From: Prorocentrum cordatum
Taxonomy: Eukaryota > Sar > Dinophyceae > Prorocentrales > Prorocentraceae
Reading direction: 5' to 3'
NCBI GenBank assembly: GCA_963575745.1
Contig: CAUYUJ010015263.1
Coordinates: 128,295-192,294, forward strand
DNA length: 64,000 nucleotides
Shown here: positions 21,198 to 29,635 of the stretch, one piece after another
How positions within the stretch are numbered: position 1 is the stretch's first letter
Layout of the letters: each line of letters opens with the position of its first letter
Program-made: the position numbers and the translations under genes
Notes under the pieces: generated by a model
What the model was told of the DNA's origin: nothing
Databases searched by the model: none
What the model saw: only the letters and a program-made list of their open reading frames with translations

Positions 21198-24100
21198 CTA
21201 GTCTCTCTGCAGCTGGAGGTCTTGGGCCACCTGGGCTGCGGCCCGCAAGAGGCCCTCGAGACCCGAAAGCTCAGCGTCAGTGATACTGCTATGGGAGGGG
21301 AGTGCCTGTGCACAACGCCCTACTACTTCCCATATGATTGGACAAGGAGAGGAGGCTTGGGGGAAGAGGGAGACTACACGAGCTCTCTTATCTCTATGCT
21401 CAGGGTCAGGGTAAGGGTCATGGAATCGAGGGATATATCCAATCTGCAGAAACCAACCAACGCCCACACCTTGGGCACACACTCCGCCGTCGAAGGATCC
21501 GCGGAGGCCAATAACTCGAAAGTTGTCTTGGACATCAGGACGAAAGATATGGTGGTGGAACAGCTCTCTGAATATCTGGCCTTCCCGTGCTAAGTGGGTA
21601 AGTTCATCAGCTACTGTATTACTCTCTCGATATATGTGTCGAATGAAGTCGTTGCCCCATGAGGGGGGTCGTATTCCTTCCTCCTCCAACTCTTCCAAAA
21701 GAGAAATAATATTTGCCACCCGCCTACGATAAGAAGCCCCATCTCCTCCTTCTCCTCCCTCAACCTTCCAGAGACCATTGATCCAGTTACAGATAAGAAG
21801 CGAATCGCCCGTCAGCTCAAGACCGATCCCATCATCACTCAGATCCCAAGTCGGCTCCTGTTCATTGTTCGAGGCCAATCTCTGGGCCAGCTTCTCGGAC
21901 TCCTTCGCCGACAACGGACGAGCCAACATCTCCTCCCCCCTCTCCTTTATGTAGTCTCCTCTCCCTCCAGTTCCTCCACGGACAACAAACAAGTCAAACA
22001 GAGACCCCAAAGTACAAGCTTCCAGGAACTGCCTGCAATACTGAACGAAGTCAGAGTAAGAGAAAGAGCACGCCCTCCACCACCGATCCTCCAGATTCAC
22101 AAACGAGGGAAATATCGTCTGGAACATGAAACACCAAGGATGTTCACCCGTCGCCTGCCCCTTAGTACTGCCTAATCGTGTCAGTTTCGAGGCCTCCTTC
22201 CACTTCCACTGGGAACGCAAATATTTTGACTCAAGTGTCCTTTTCTCCTCCCACCTCGGGGTACAGCACATCAGCAGCCGGCGTGCGTCACGATGCGCAC
22301 GAGGATACACCGTCTGTTGTCCAGGTCCAGGAACAGCCACCCTCCGACGTTTCGGGGGGGGCCTGGGGGAATCCCTAGGCCCCCCCCGCTCACAGGGAAC
22401 TTCAATATCTCGAGAAGAAGAGGCCCTATCAGAGGGCATAGCAGAAGAGACCATCCCATGCATATCTGAAGAGACAGCGCCCATCCCATTCGTATCTGAG
22501 AAGACTGCGCCCATCCCATTAGTAACTGCAGGGGCAGCACCCATCCCACTGGTAACTGAAGAGACTCCCACCATCCCATTAGTAACTGAAGAGACCACAC
22601 CCATCCCACTGGTAACTGGAGAGACCATCCCATGCATATCAGAAGAGACCACACCCATCCCATTCGTATCTGAAGAGACCGCACCCATCCCACTAGTAAC
22701 TGAAGAGACAGCCCCCATCCCATTGGTAACTGAAGAGACCTCCACCATCCCATTGGTAACTGAAGAGCCCGCGACCATCCCTGGGCTCAGCTCCGACTCA
22801 GGAATCTGATATCCGCTGTCGACATTAGCTCCGAAATATGATGCTATGTCAGCTCCAAGCTGCCACAAGGAATAAAGAACTCTCTGCACTGCACTCTGGC
22901 ACTTTGCTTCAAAGAACATCCGTCTAGCAATTCTGAGTCGAGCTGGCTTCCAAACTACCCAACTTTCGGAGGCTGGCTTTTGGGGTGACGTCATCTGGTA
23001 AAGACAATTTCCCTCGAAGACATTCAGGCTCTGCAAGGAGTCCCTGTCCCAACTAATACCTTGACTTCCATAAATGAGAATGCTCTGAACCCGAGTGATG
23101 TAACTCCTACACTTGGCCGAAAACGGGACTGCCTTTGATCTAAAATAGGCTGCATGCGCATGGAAGGCTCGTCGCGCGGCCCCGATCCGTCGCCGAAGGT
23201 CCTGGTGTGCCTCCCTATAGCTACAGTATATGCTGTTCCCCAAGACATTCATCTCGTCAACTACTTTGAACGGCACCATCTGATCCTGAACCCGAACCAG
23301 GATAGGATGTTTTGGCTTCTCCGAGAAACCGATAAACGCGACCTCGAGCGACTCGATCTTCCATTCGAATCCCCATCCCCGCAGAGTCTCTGTCATGTCT
23401 CCTACCTGTCGCCTAAACTCCTCCTCCGAAGATCCCAAGATAAAGATATTGTCGGCATATAGCAAGTGGTGTACAGGAACCGAGGCCGAAACTTCTCCCA
23501 CCGAGTTTGGATCCAGACAATGGAACCCAATCCCCTGCTCATCCCAAAGCTTAAATAAAGGAGCCCACATCGCAACAACTATCAGGTTCCACAAGGAGGG
23601 GCTGTCGTTCCCACCTGTCCTGATGTGGGTATCGATTCCCACATTCGGCAGCTGCAGGCCCTGGAAGAGAAGCGAAGTGACCTCGCACGGCATAGGCACG
23701 AGCACACCGTACTGGAGCCAGGGAGGGATAGAGAGGACGTCGAACGCACGTTTGACCGTCGAGATTTTCGTGTTCTGGAAAGCTTGTTTCACATCCGCTG
23801 ACCCAAGAACCAGACGTCGATCCTTCCCCCACTGTGAGGCGTGTTGTGCTGCTGCCTTAAGTCCTGCAAATATCTCAGTGCATGATCTTTTGGGAACGAA
23901 ACCGAATAACGATGCATGAGTGCCAGCCTGGAGACAATATGGTTCAAGCATGATCGAGAGACAAGTACTGTACCACTTCTTAAAGATACTCTCCACAGAA
24001 ATACGTCTCGTATCAGAAACATCGCATATCGGATAAGATTTGGGAAGTAACGTCGTCAATGTTTGATGCCAAGAAGATGGAGGTACAACAATGCCACGTA

Positions 24101-25607
24101 AGATATCACAAAATAATCGCTTGATAGTGCGAACGGCTCTCCACGGAAGCGCTTTGATTACTTCTGCCCCCACCCCGTCGGGTCCCGTGGCTTTTCCAGG
24201 GTTGAGTCGAGCTCGGGCCCGAAGGACCACCACCATCGTGAGCGTCGCCTCCTGGGGTCTGGGGGACCCCTGGAGCTCCTCCCTGAGGCCCTGGACAATC
24301 TTGATCGACCGCAGACGCTCCTCCTCATCCTCGCAGACCTCCTTCAACTTCATCATCTCCTCCATCCACCTCTCCCTGTCCACGCTCTCCTCCCCCTCAA
24401 TCTTCACCGCCTTCAAAGCTGCTTTACGTGGACGCTCCGCTTCCCATTCCAGCTTTGCTCGTTTGAATTTTCTGGCTTCCCGATCTCTTTTTCTGCGTAG
24501 AAGTCGATAGGCTAACGTCCCCCTCTCCGCCCTCCTCCGGTAGACCTGCACATCCAAGGACCGCAGCAATTCCGATCGTTCAGGGGCTCGAGCTGGGCGC
24601 TTCGGGGTACATTCTGTGGCCGACGCACACGAATAGATAACACTCTCTGCCTGACACATAAGTTGGCACGAAAATAGATTGGCATCCAACAACTGGCGAC
24701 ACGATCGACGAGCAGACAAGTTGAGTGGGTCCCAGCCTTTTAGGGTTCGAGAACGTCGTGAGAGATTCCGTCTCGCCAACTCCCTGGAAGCCACTCTCAG
24801 AGAAGCTCGAACAAGGGCATGATCTGATAATCTCATCACGGCTCCCTGCTGCTGTCCTACGTACAGAAACTCAACCGAGCACCCCGACACCTGCGATCCA
24901 TGAGGAACAAGGATGTAATCCAGCACTTCACGGCGGGACCCCTTCCGATAATCAAACCAAGTCGGCTTCCTAGCTCCAAAAGAATTCGAAGCACACATAC
25001 GCTCCTGAACCAACCAATCCTCCACCTCCTGTCGCAAGCTCTCCACCTTCTCCTTCCTCTCCCGCTCCTTGGTCCCCGTGGCCTGGATCTGCACTACCTC
25101 CAAGCCTCCTCCCGAATAAACCTCCTCCTCATGCTGTAAGTGTGGCTGTATCTCAACATTCGCATCCATGGCAACAACAAGACGACAGAAACCGTAACGA
25201 CGGCATACGTACTTTCTGAGCAAGCTCACCGACTGGAGTGCACAATGTGATATCTCCAGAAACTCGGGCTGGCTGGCATCAGGCAAGTACAATGAGACAA
25301 AGAGAATCCGTCCAGCAAGGATCGCGCACCACCTCTCTGAGGCCCACTGGCCTCGAACACTATCAGCCCTCCGATAGAGTATCATAGCACGGCGATCCTC
25401 CGAGACGTGGTAGTACAGTCCCATTTTGACAAACCATTGCGCCATAACGTCGATGTTCTGAGACTCCTGTACCCCCAGGAAATCCCAGCCTAGGTGTGCT
25501 CCGTAGACTACCCTCGCCAGAACACTATAAGCTTTGTCATCCTTCCTCCCAGCACGTTGAAGGTTGAGCGTGGCGAAGCGGACTTCCGTCGGCTCCGCCC
25601 GTCGGCG
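21198..25607 (-). CDS. LINE-A ORF2: endonuclease, reverse transcriptase, permuted RNase H
   Basis: Residues are numbered from the first ATG (25445). The open frame extends 54 codons further, to the ORF1 stop, without any ATG, and that extension holds the first endonuclease motifs (FATLNLQ and FLGVQES). The APE-type endonuclease continues with MDAN at 93-96, PTW at 161-163, LDY at 175-177 and SDH at 207-209. The reverse transcriptase has motif A with D551 (ADVKQAF), motif B RTGGNDSP at 609-616 and the catalytic box YADN at 663-666, where YADD is usual. A serine/valine/glycine repeat and a tryptophan-rich region follow. The C-terminal RNase H-like domain has D1214 (GDSLL), D1280 (VADELTH), D1319 (FDGG) and E1392 (DAELSGLE), a permuted order. 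The protein should nick target DNA and copy element RNA at the nick in the nucleus. The 1415-residue length is normal for such ORF2 proteins. Confidence 0.93.
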   Translation of the reverse strand, partial: RRRAEPTEVRFATLNLQRAGRKDDKAYSVLARVVYGAHLGWDFLGVQESQNIDVMAQWFVKMGLYYHVSEDRRAMILYRRADSVRGQWASERWCAILAGRILFVSLYLPDASQPEFLEISHCALQSVSLLRKYVCRRYGFCRLVVAMDANVEIQPHLQHEEEVYSGGGLEVVQIQATGTKERERKEKVESLRQEVEDWLVQERMCASNSFGARKPTWFDYRKGSRREVLDYILVPHGSQVSGCSVEFLYVGQQQGAVMRLSDHALVRASLRVASRELARRNLSRRSRTLKGWDPLNLSARRSCRQLLDANLFSCQLMCQAESVIYSCASATECTPKRPARAPERSELLRSLDVQVYRRRAERGTLAYRLLRRKRDREARKFKRAKLEWEAERPRKAALKAVKIEGEESVDRERWMEEMMKLKEVCEDEEERLRSIKIVQGLREELQGSPRPQEATLTMVVVLRARARLNPGKATGPDGVGAEVIKALPWRAVRTIKRLFCDILRGIVVPPSSWHQTLTTLLPKSYPICDVSDTRRISVESIFKKWYSTCLSIMLEPYCLQAGTHASLFGFVPKRSCTEIFAGLKAAAQHASQWGKDRRLVLGSADVKQAFQNTKISTVKRAFDVLSIPPWLQYGVLVPMPCEVTSLLFQGLQLPNVGIDTHIRTGGNDSPSLWNLIVVAMWAPLFKLWDEQGIGFHCLDPNSVGEVSASVPVHHLLYADNIFILGSSEEEFRRQVGDMTETLRGWGFEWKIESLEVAFIGFSEKPKHPILVRVQDQMVPFKVVDEMNVLGNSIYCSYREAHQDLRRRIGAARRAFHAHAAYFRSKAVPFSAKCRSYITRVQSILIYGSQGISWDRDSLQSLNVFEGNCLYQMTSPQKPASESWVVWKPARLRIARRMFFEAKCQSAVQRVLYSLWQLGADIASYFGANVDSGYQIPESELSPGMVAGSSVTNGMVEVSSVTNGMGAVSSVTSGMGAVSSDTNGMGVVSSDMHGMVSPVTSGMGVVSSVTNGMVGVSSVTSGMGAAPAVTNGMGAVFSDTNGMGAVSSDMHGMVSSAMPSDRASSSRDIEVPCERGGPRDSPRPPPKRRRVAVPGPGQQTVYPRAHRDARRLLMCCTPRWEEKRTLESKYLRSQWKWKEASKLTRLGSTKGQATGEHPWCFMFQTIFPSFVNLEDRWWRACSFSYSDFVQYCRQFLEACTLGSLFDLFVVRGGTGGRGDYIKERGEEMLARPLSAKESEKLAQRLASNNEQEPTWDLSDDGIGLELTGDSLLICNWINGLWKVEGGEGGDGASYRRRVANIISLLEELEEEGIRPPSWGNDFIRHIYRESNTVADELTHLAREGQIFRELFHHHIFRPDVQDNFRVIGLRGSFDGGVCAQGVGVGWFLQIGYIPRFHDPYPDPEHRDKRARVVSLFPQASSPCPIIWEVVGRCAQALPSHSSITDAELSGLEGLLRAAAQVAQDLQLQRD
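22438..22790 (-). repeat. In-frame 30-bp minisatellite inside LINE-A ORF2
   Basis: Roughly a dozen copies of a 30-base repeat encode variants of VSSVTNGMGA between the RT thumb region and the tryptophan-rich domain. The repeat keeps the reading frame throughout. It is absent from LINE-B and LINE-C, so it is a local expansion in a linker. Its length is likely to vary between copies. Confidence 0.9.
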
Positions 25608-25610
25608 TCA
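25608..25610 (-). other. In-frame TGA separating ORF1 and ORF2 of LINE-A
   Basis: ORF1 ends at TGA followed by CGC CGA. Downstream codons in the same frame stay open through all of ORF2, and the endonuclease motifs begin 12-15 codons after the stop, before any ATG. UGA followed by CG is a known leaky context in some plant-virus readthrough signals. Readthrough would give an ORF1-ORF2 fusion; the alternative is reinitiation at a non-ATG codon. LINE-B has the same arrangement. Confidence 0.6.
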
Positions 25611-26678
25611 CTGAGAAGCAGCCCTGGAGTCCGAGACTAACTCCTCGAGCTCTGTCGCCGTCATGGTGATGCCGTGCCTCTGGGCGAAAGACGTCCAAGC
25701 TGCTGGGATAACTCGCCACTGCCCAGATCCCCCGAAGCTGGCCGCCTGATACTCGGCCAGCAAGCTCCGCTTCCCCTCAACGGGGTCAGAGTACATCGTG
25801 GACGGCGACTTTCCGTACCCAGTCGATCCTTTGAGGAAGATGGTGGGGTGCTTCCTGCTCCAGACACCATAAAATCGGCCAACTGCTTGATTGTGTGGGA
25901 TCTTCTCGTCTGGGACCTCAGCACGAACTCTCAAACGAGACATCTTCGACTTCACCTTGGTGTAAAAGGCGTGGTTGAGCGATGCGTCATCATTTATACG
26001 TGTGAGAGCGCGTTGTACAGCATAGACCACTTCACTCCCTGTCCCAACCTTAAATCTAATCTTGATATTCCCCGTCATCGGTTTCGATCTGGCAAGTTTC
26101 TCAGAGCTGACCACATCCACTTGACCGTGTAACTGCTCGTTGTCCGCTTTCAAAAGACCCAGGGTGTTCTGGAGTAGTGTGCAGGCATCCGTATCGTCAA
26201 TCATCGTAAGTTCCCTACTCGTGCGATTCGACCAGTCCTGGACCCATCCGTACAATTCCACATATGTAGGAGTAAATTTTGCCGTCGATGTTCGTCCTGC
26301 AAATCTCGGGGCTGCTATCGTAGAGTTAGAGGATCCAATCGAAGCAGTATCCTGGCTGGCCAGGGTCTCCAAGTTCTTAAGCCTAATCTCCTGCTCCTGC
26401 TGTTTCTTCTCAATGGCCGTGAGTTTCTCTGTCTGGACCCCGAGACGTTGATCCATACTACTAATACGCACGTCAGTGGCCACCGAGGCGGCCTTCGACT
26501 CGTCATGATTCTGAAAGGACATCTGCATGAACAATCGCAAACTCTCATCTTTTTGAAGACTCAGAATTTTCTCTCTCATGGCCTTTTGATCACGAATGTC
26601 ACCTCCCGTCTTGTCCACCTTCTCCTCCTCCTCCATATCCGTCTTCATCCTCTTGCTACCCTGACCGTCAACCTCCAT
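25608..26678 (-). CDS. LINE-A ORF1 (RNA-binding protein, inferred)
   Basis: 356 codons from an ATG at 26678. The N-terminus is charged with a basic patch (GSKRMKTD), followed by a region rich in Lys, Glu and Gln with heptad character (about residues 55-105: MDQRLGVQTEKLTAIEKK, then IRLKNLETLA), which I read as a coiled coil. The centre and C-terminus share blocks with LINE-B ORF1: YVELYGW versus FVELTGW, and RVRAEV with VGRFYGVW versus RVRLEA with CGRFYGTW. No CCHC zinc knuckle is present. The layout (coiled coil, then a globular half) recalls L1-type ORF1 proteins that coat the element RNA; the function is inferred from position and layout, not from a recognised domain. Confidence 0.85.
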   Translation of the reverse strand: MEVDGQGSKRMKTDMEEEEKVDKTGGDIRDQKAMREKILSLQKDESLRLFMQMSFQNHDESKAASVATDVRISSMDQRLGVQTEKLTAIEKKQQEQEIRLKNLETLASQDTASIGSSNSTIAAPRFAGRTSTAKFTPTYVELYGWVQDWSNRTSRELTMIDDTDACTLLQNTLGLLKADNEQLHGQVDVVSSEKLARSKPMTGNIKIRFKVGTGSEVVYAVQRALTRINDDASLNHAFYTKVKSKMSRLRVRAEVPDEKIPHNQAVGRFYGVWSRKHPTIFLKGSTGYGKSPSTMYSDPVEGKRSLLAEYQAASFGGSGQWRVIPAAWTSFAQRHGITMTATELEELVSDSRAASQ

Positions 26679-27116
26679 TTCTTCTGGAAAGAACTGGCGA
26701 AACGACCCTTCTTGAACTTACAGAAACACCAAGAACGACGCGAGTAGTGTCGATAAGGTCGAGAACGACGAAATATGCAACACTCTAAGCGACAGTAATC
26801 CTCCCAGTAGAAGTCTTCCAGATCTGCAAAGAATCGATCCCAAACACAGCTGGGCTCTCCGAGAGGATATAAGACGTTCCACCCTCCTGCTGGCTCTCCG
26901 AAGCTGTTCGTGACTGCACAGAACGATACAACAATACTCAACTCGCACACGTGGAATGAATAATGGACGAGAGCAAAAATGGAAGAAGGCACGCTCCCAA
27001 GAACAAAAGCAGATGCAGACGTATGCGTGCTCCACTCGTACCAGCAGGGCGTTGCCTCCCAGTAACCAGTTCAATCAGGAGCCTGATGCCAGCAGAGGGG
27101 CCGCAGGCTGTCCAAG

Positions 27117-27232
27117 ATGTGTGCGAAAGAGTGTACAGTATGTGGAACCCAACTCCCCACTGCACAATGCAGCTCGAGAGAGCCCCCCGGCGGGACAAGG
27201 CCGAGGGAGAGCGGGAGGTAAGCTCCGCTTCC
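27117..27232 (-). promoter_or_regulatory. Conserved 5' end of LINE-A (structured 5' UTR, possible internal promoter)
   Basis: On the minus strand the element begins with GCGGAGCTTACCTCCCGC, which folds as a small hairpin (GCGGAG against CTCC-GC). It is followed by TCTCGAGCTGCATTGTGCAG, whose CTGCA-TTG-TGCAG part is a perfect stem-loop, and by GTTCCACATACTGTACAC. LINE-B has the same blocks in the same order at 46905-47002, and LINE-D keeps the first block. The surrounding UTR is not conserved, so these blocks are probably selected. LINE promoters commonly lie in this position; no promoter motif is proven. Confidence 0.6.
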
Positions 27233-27244
27233 TCAACCTTTCTT
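27233..27244. repeat. Right target-site duplication of LINE-A
   Basis: TCAACCTTTCTT, identical to 21129-21140; directly followed by the second hairpin arm ACCGCCGG and the type II box GACTCGTAGAGCTTCC. Confidence 0.85.
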
Positions 27245-28243
27245 ACCGCCGGGGGACTCGTAGAGCTTCCTGACCATATATAATATAACAAAACTGCAGA
27301 GAACGATTAAGTTTTTCAGCCCCAGCGATTTCAGACCTCTCGATACAACAGCCGAACGCCTCTGATGTTTCTGGATCGTTTGCTGTGCGTACCAGCTCAT
27401 AGCTGTCCTACAGCCCGAGTTCAATACAGAAAAGAGACAACACCTGCCAAGGTGACTTGAAGAATACGAACAGTTTTGCGGACCTAGCCCGAGTAGCAAA
27501 CCCAGTTCAGATCTCTGGATGCAACAGACGAACCCGCACGATGATATCAAATCAGCGTCTGTGCGTATCAGCTCTGTAGCTCTTTTACATCCCGAGTTGC
27601 GTGCGAAAATCGACAGCACCTCTCAAGATGACTCCAACAATACGAATAGTTTCCCGAACCTAGCTTGAGTACCGAGTTTAGACCTCTGAATGCAACAGGC
27701 AGACGCGCCTGATGTCTCCAAATCGATTCCTGTGATAATAGCACTGTAGCCGCCCTACAGCCCGAGTTAAGTGCAGAAAACCGACAGCACCTCTCAAGAT
27801 GACTCGAACAGTACGAATAGCTTCGCGGACCTAGCTCGGGCAGCAGACCGAGTTCAGAGCTCTGGATTCAACAGACAAACGCGCCTCATGATTCTGAATC
27901 GGTTTCTGTAAGTATCGGCTCCGTAGCTGTCCTACAGCTCGAGTTGACTACAAAAACCGAAAACGCATGTCGAGATGACTCGAAATGGCCAATCCCGCCT
28001 GCCTGCTTTTCGGCAGTAAAAGGTACCCGATCGAGCTGAGATCAAGACGGCGAGCAGGAAAAAGATCGAATATCCTGAGAAAAATACTAGAGGTCAAACG
28101 AATTGAGGAATTTCGAAGAAAAAATTTTCAACTGAGCAAAGGTCAGCAAAAGGTGTCAGACTTCTCTTCCAAACTAGCTCTCCAGCGCCCCGGAATTACT
28201 CTTAAGCTTCCAGCAACTAGCTAAAAAAAACTCTACGAGTTAT
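27245..28243 (+). repeat. Type II unit that hosts LINE-A (right part)
   Basis: After the hairpin arm come the type II box, an ATATATAATA-like stretch, AGCCCCAGCGATTTCAGACC, about four 180-bp repeats, the conserved body block CCGATCGAGCTGAGATCAAG, and the tail AATTACTCTTAAGCTTCCAG with CTCTACGAGTTA as the right box. With its left half at about 21107-21140 this is one type II unit split by the 6.1-kb insertion. Confidence 0.8.
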
Positions 28244-29635
28244 TCGCTCTAGAGACCTAAGCTGCTCACAGAACGAAGTTTGGGCACTAATGCGTGCAGT
28301 GAAAATATCGTTGCTTGAAATCAATGGTCACATATCTTTCGAATCTTAGCACAACTGGGCGCCGGCGGTAAACCGTCAACCTTTCTTACCGCCGGGGGAC
28401 TCGTAGAGCTCCCTAACAATATATAATGTCGAAAACAAATTGCAGAGAACGGAGAGTTTTTCAGCCCAAGCGATTTCAGACTCTTGATGCCACAGCGAAA
28501 CGCCCCCGATGCTTCTGGCAGGCGGACGCGTCTGATGTCTACTCGATTCCTGTCATTACCAGCCCTGCAGCCCCTACAGCCCCAGTTAAGTTCAGAAAAC
28601 TGACAGCACCTCTCAGGATGACTCGAATACTACGAACAGTTTCGCGAACCTAGTTCGGGCAGCAGACCGATTCGACAGGCGGACGCGCCTGATGTCTCCA
28701 AACCGATTCCTGTCACTACAGCACTGTAGCCCCCTACAGCCCGAGTTAAGTACAGAGCCGACAGTATCTCTCAAGATAACTCGAACAATACGAATAGTTT
28801 CGCGATTCTAGATCGGACAACAGACCGAGTTCAGAGCTCTGGATTCAACAGACGAACGCGACTGATGATTCTGAATCGGTTTCTGTGAGTAGCAGCTCTG
28901 CGGCTGTCACATGGCTCAGGTTAAGTACAGAAAACTGAGAGCGCCTGTCAAGATAACTCGAATCATACGAATAGGTTTCCGGACCTAGCTCGGCTAGCAG
29001 ACCGAGTTCACACCAGGACGAGGGGCCCGAACAACTCACACCAGGAGAAGCCCGAACAACTCACACCAGGACGAAGAGCCCGAACAACTCACACCACGAA
29101 GAGCCCGAACGACTCACACCAGGAAGGGCCCGAACGACTCACACCAGGACGAGAAGCCCGAACGACTCAGAGCACGGGGAGCGCTTTCCCTCCCTCCTCC
29201 TCCGCCTCGTCCTTCTCCCGCCCCCACCACAAGAAAGAGTACAAGGAGGCGGGAGGAAGGAGGAACAGGGGAGATATGCGGGGGCAGGCGGAAACACGCC
29301 TGTGGATGCAACAGACGAACGCGCCTGATCATTCTGAACCGATAAGGCGTGCACCAGCTCTGTAGCTGTCCTGTATCTCGAGTTAAGTCCAATATACCGA
29401 GAGCGCGTACCAAGATGACTCGAAACGGCCGATCCCGCGGTGTGCTTTTTGGCAGTAAAAGATACCCGATCGAGCTGAGATCAGAATGGCGAGCGGGAAC
29501 AAGATCGAATATCACCAAAAGAATACTAGAGCTCAAACGAATTGAGAAATTTCGAGAACAAAATTTTCAACCGACCAAAAATCACCAAAAGGTCCGTCGA
29601 GATTTTTCTTGCCAGCTCTCCAGCGCCCCGGAACT
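28244..29635 (+). repeat. Type I fragment and second type II unit
   Basis: A short type I fragment, then a type II hairpin near 28363 with its box and AATATATAATG, four 180-bp repeats, a minisatellite (29008-29170), a GC-rich patch of short C- and G-rich runs (29170-29290), and the type II body ending at GCGCCCCGGA, where the next unit starts (ACTGG at 29635). No gene is supported. Confidence 0.75.
29008..29170 (+). repeat. Minisatellite of about 27-32 bp
   Basis: Five to six copies of GCCCGAACAACTCACACCAG with variable GACGA spacers, placed inside a type II unit between 180-bp repeats. Central minisatellites are common in non-autonomous rolling-circle elements, which fits the proposed class but does not prove it. 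Confidence 0.85.

Larger units (their letters stand above)
21141..27232 (-). mobile_element. LINE-A: full-length hairpin-targeted non-LTR retrotransposon
   Basis: About 6.1 kb, transcribed from the minus strand. It has a 5' UTR (26679-27232), ORF1 (25608-26678), ORF2 (21198-25607), a very short 3' UTR and a short A-rich 3' tail. It is flanked by a 12-bp target-site duplication inside the loop of a type II hairpin unit. Both ORFs are uninterrupted apart from the single TGA between them, so the copy may be recent. The domain set (ORF1, APE endonuclease, RT, RNase H) fits the APE-type LINE superfamilies that include I- and Tx1/R1-like elements; I cannot place the clade more exactly. Confidence 0.93.

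Noticed and set aside
21600-21800. Interpretation of the ORF2 C-terminus as an unrelated domain of unknown fold
   Set aside because: All four RNase H signature segments are present in each of three proteins with consistent spacing, so a permuted RNase H is the simpler reading.
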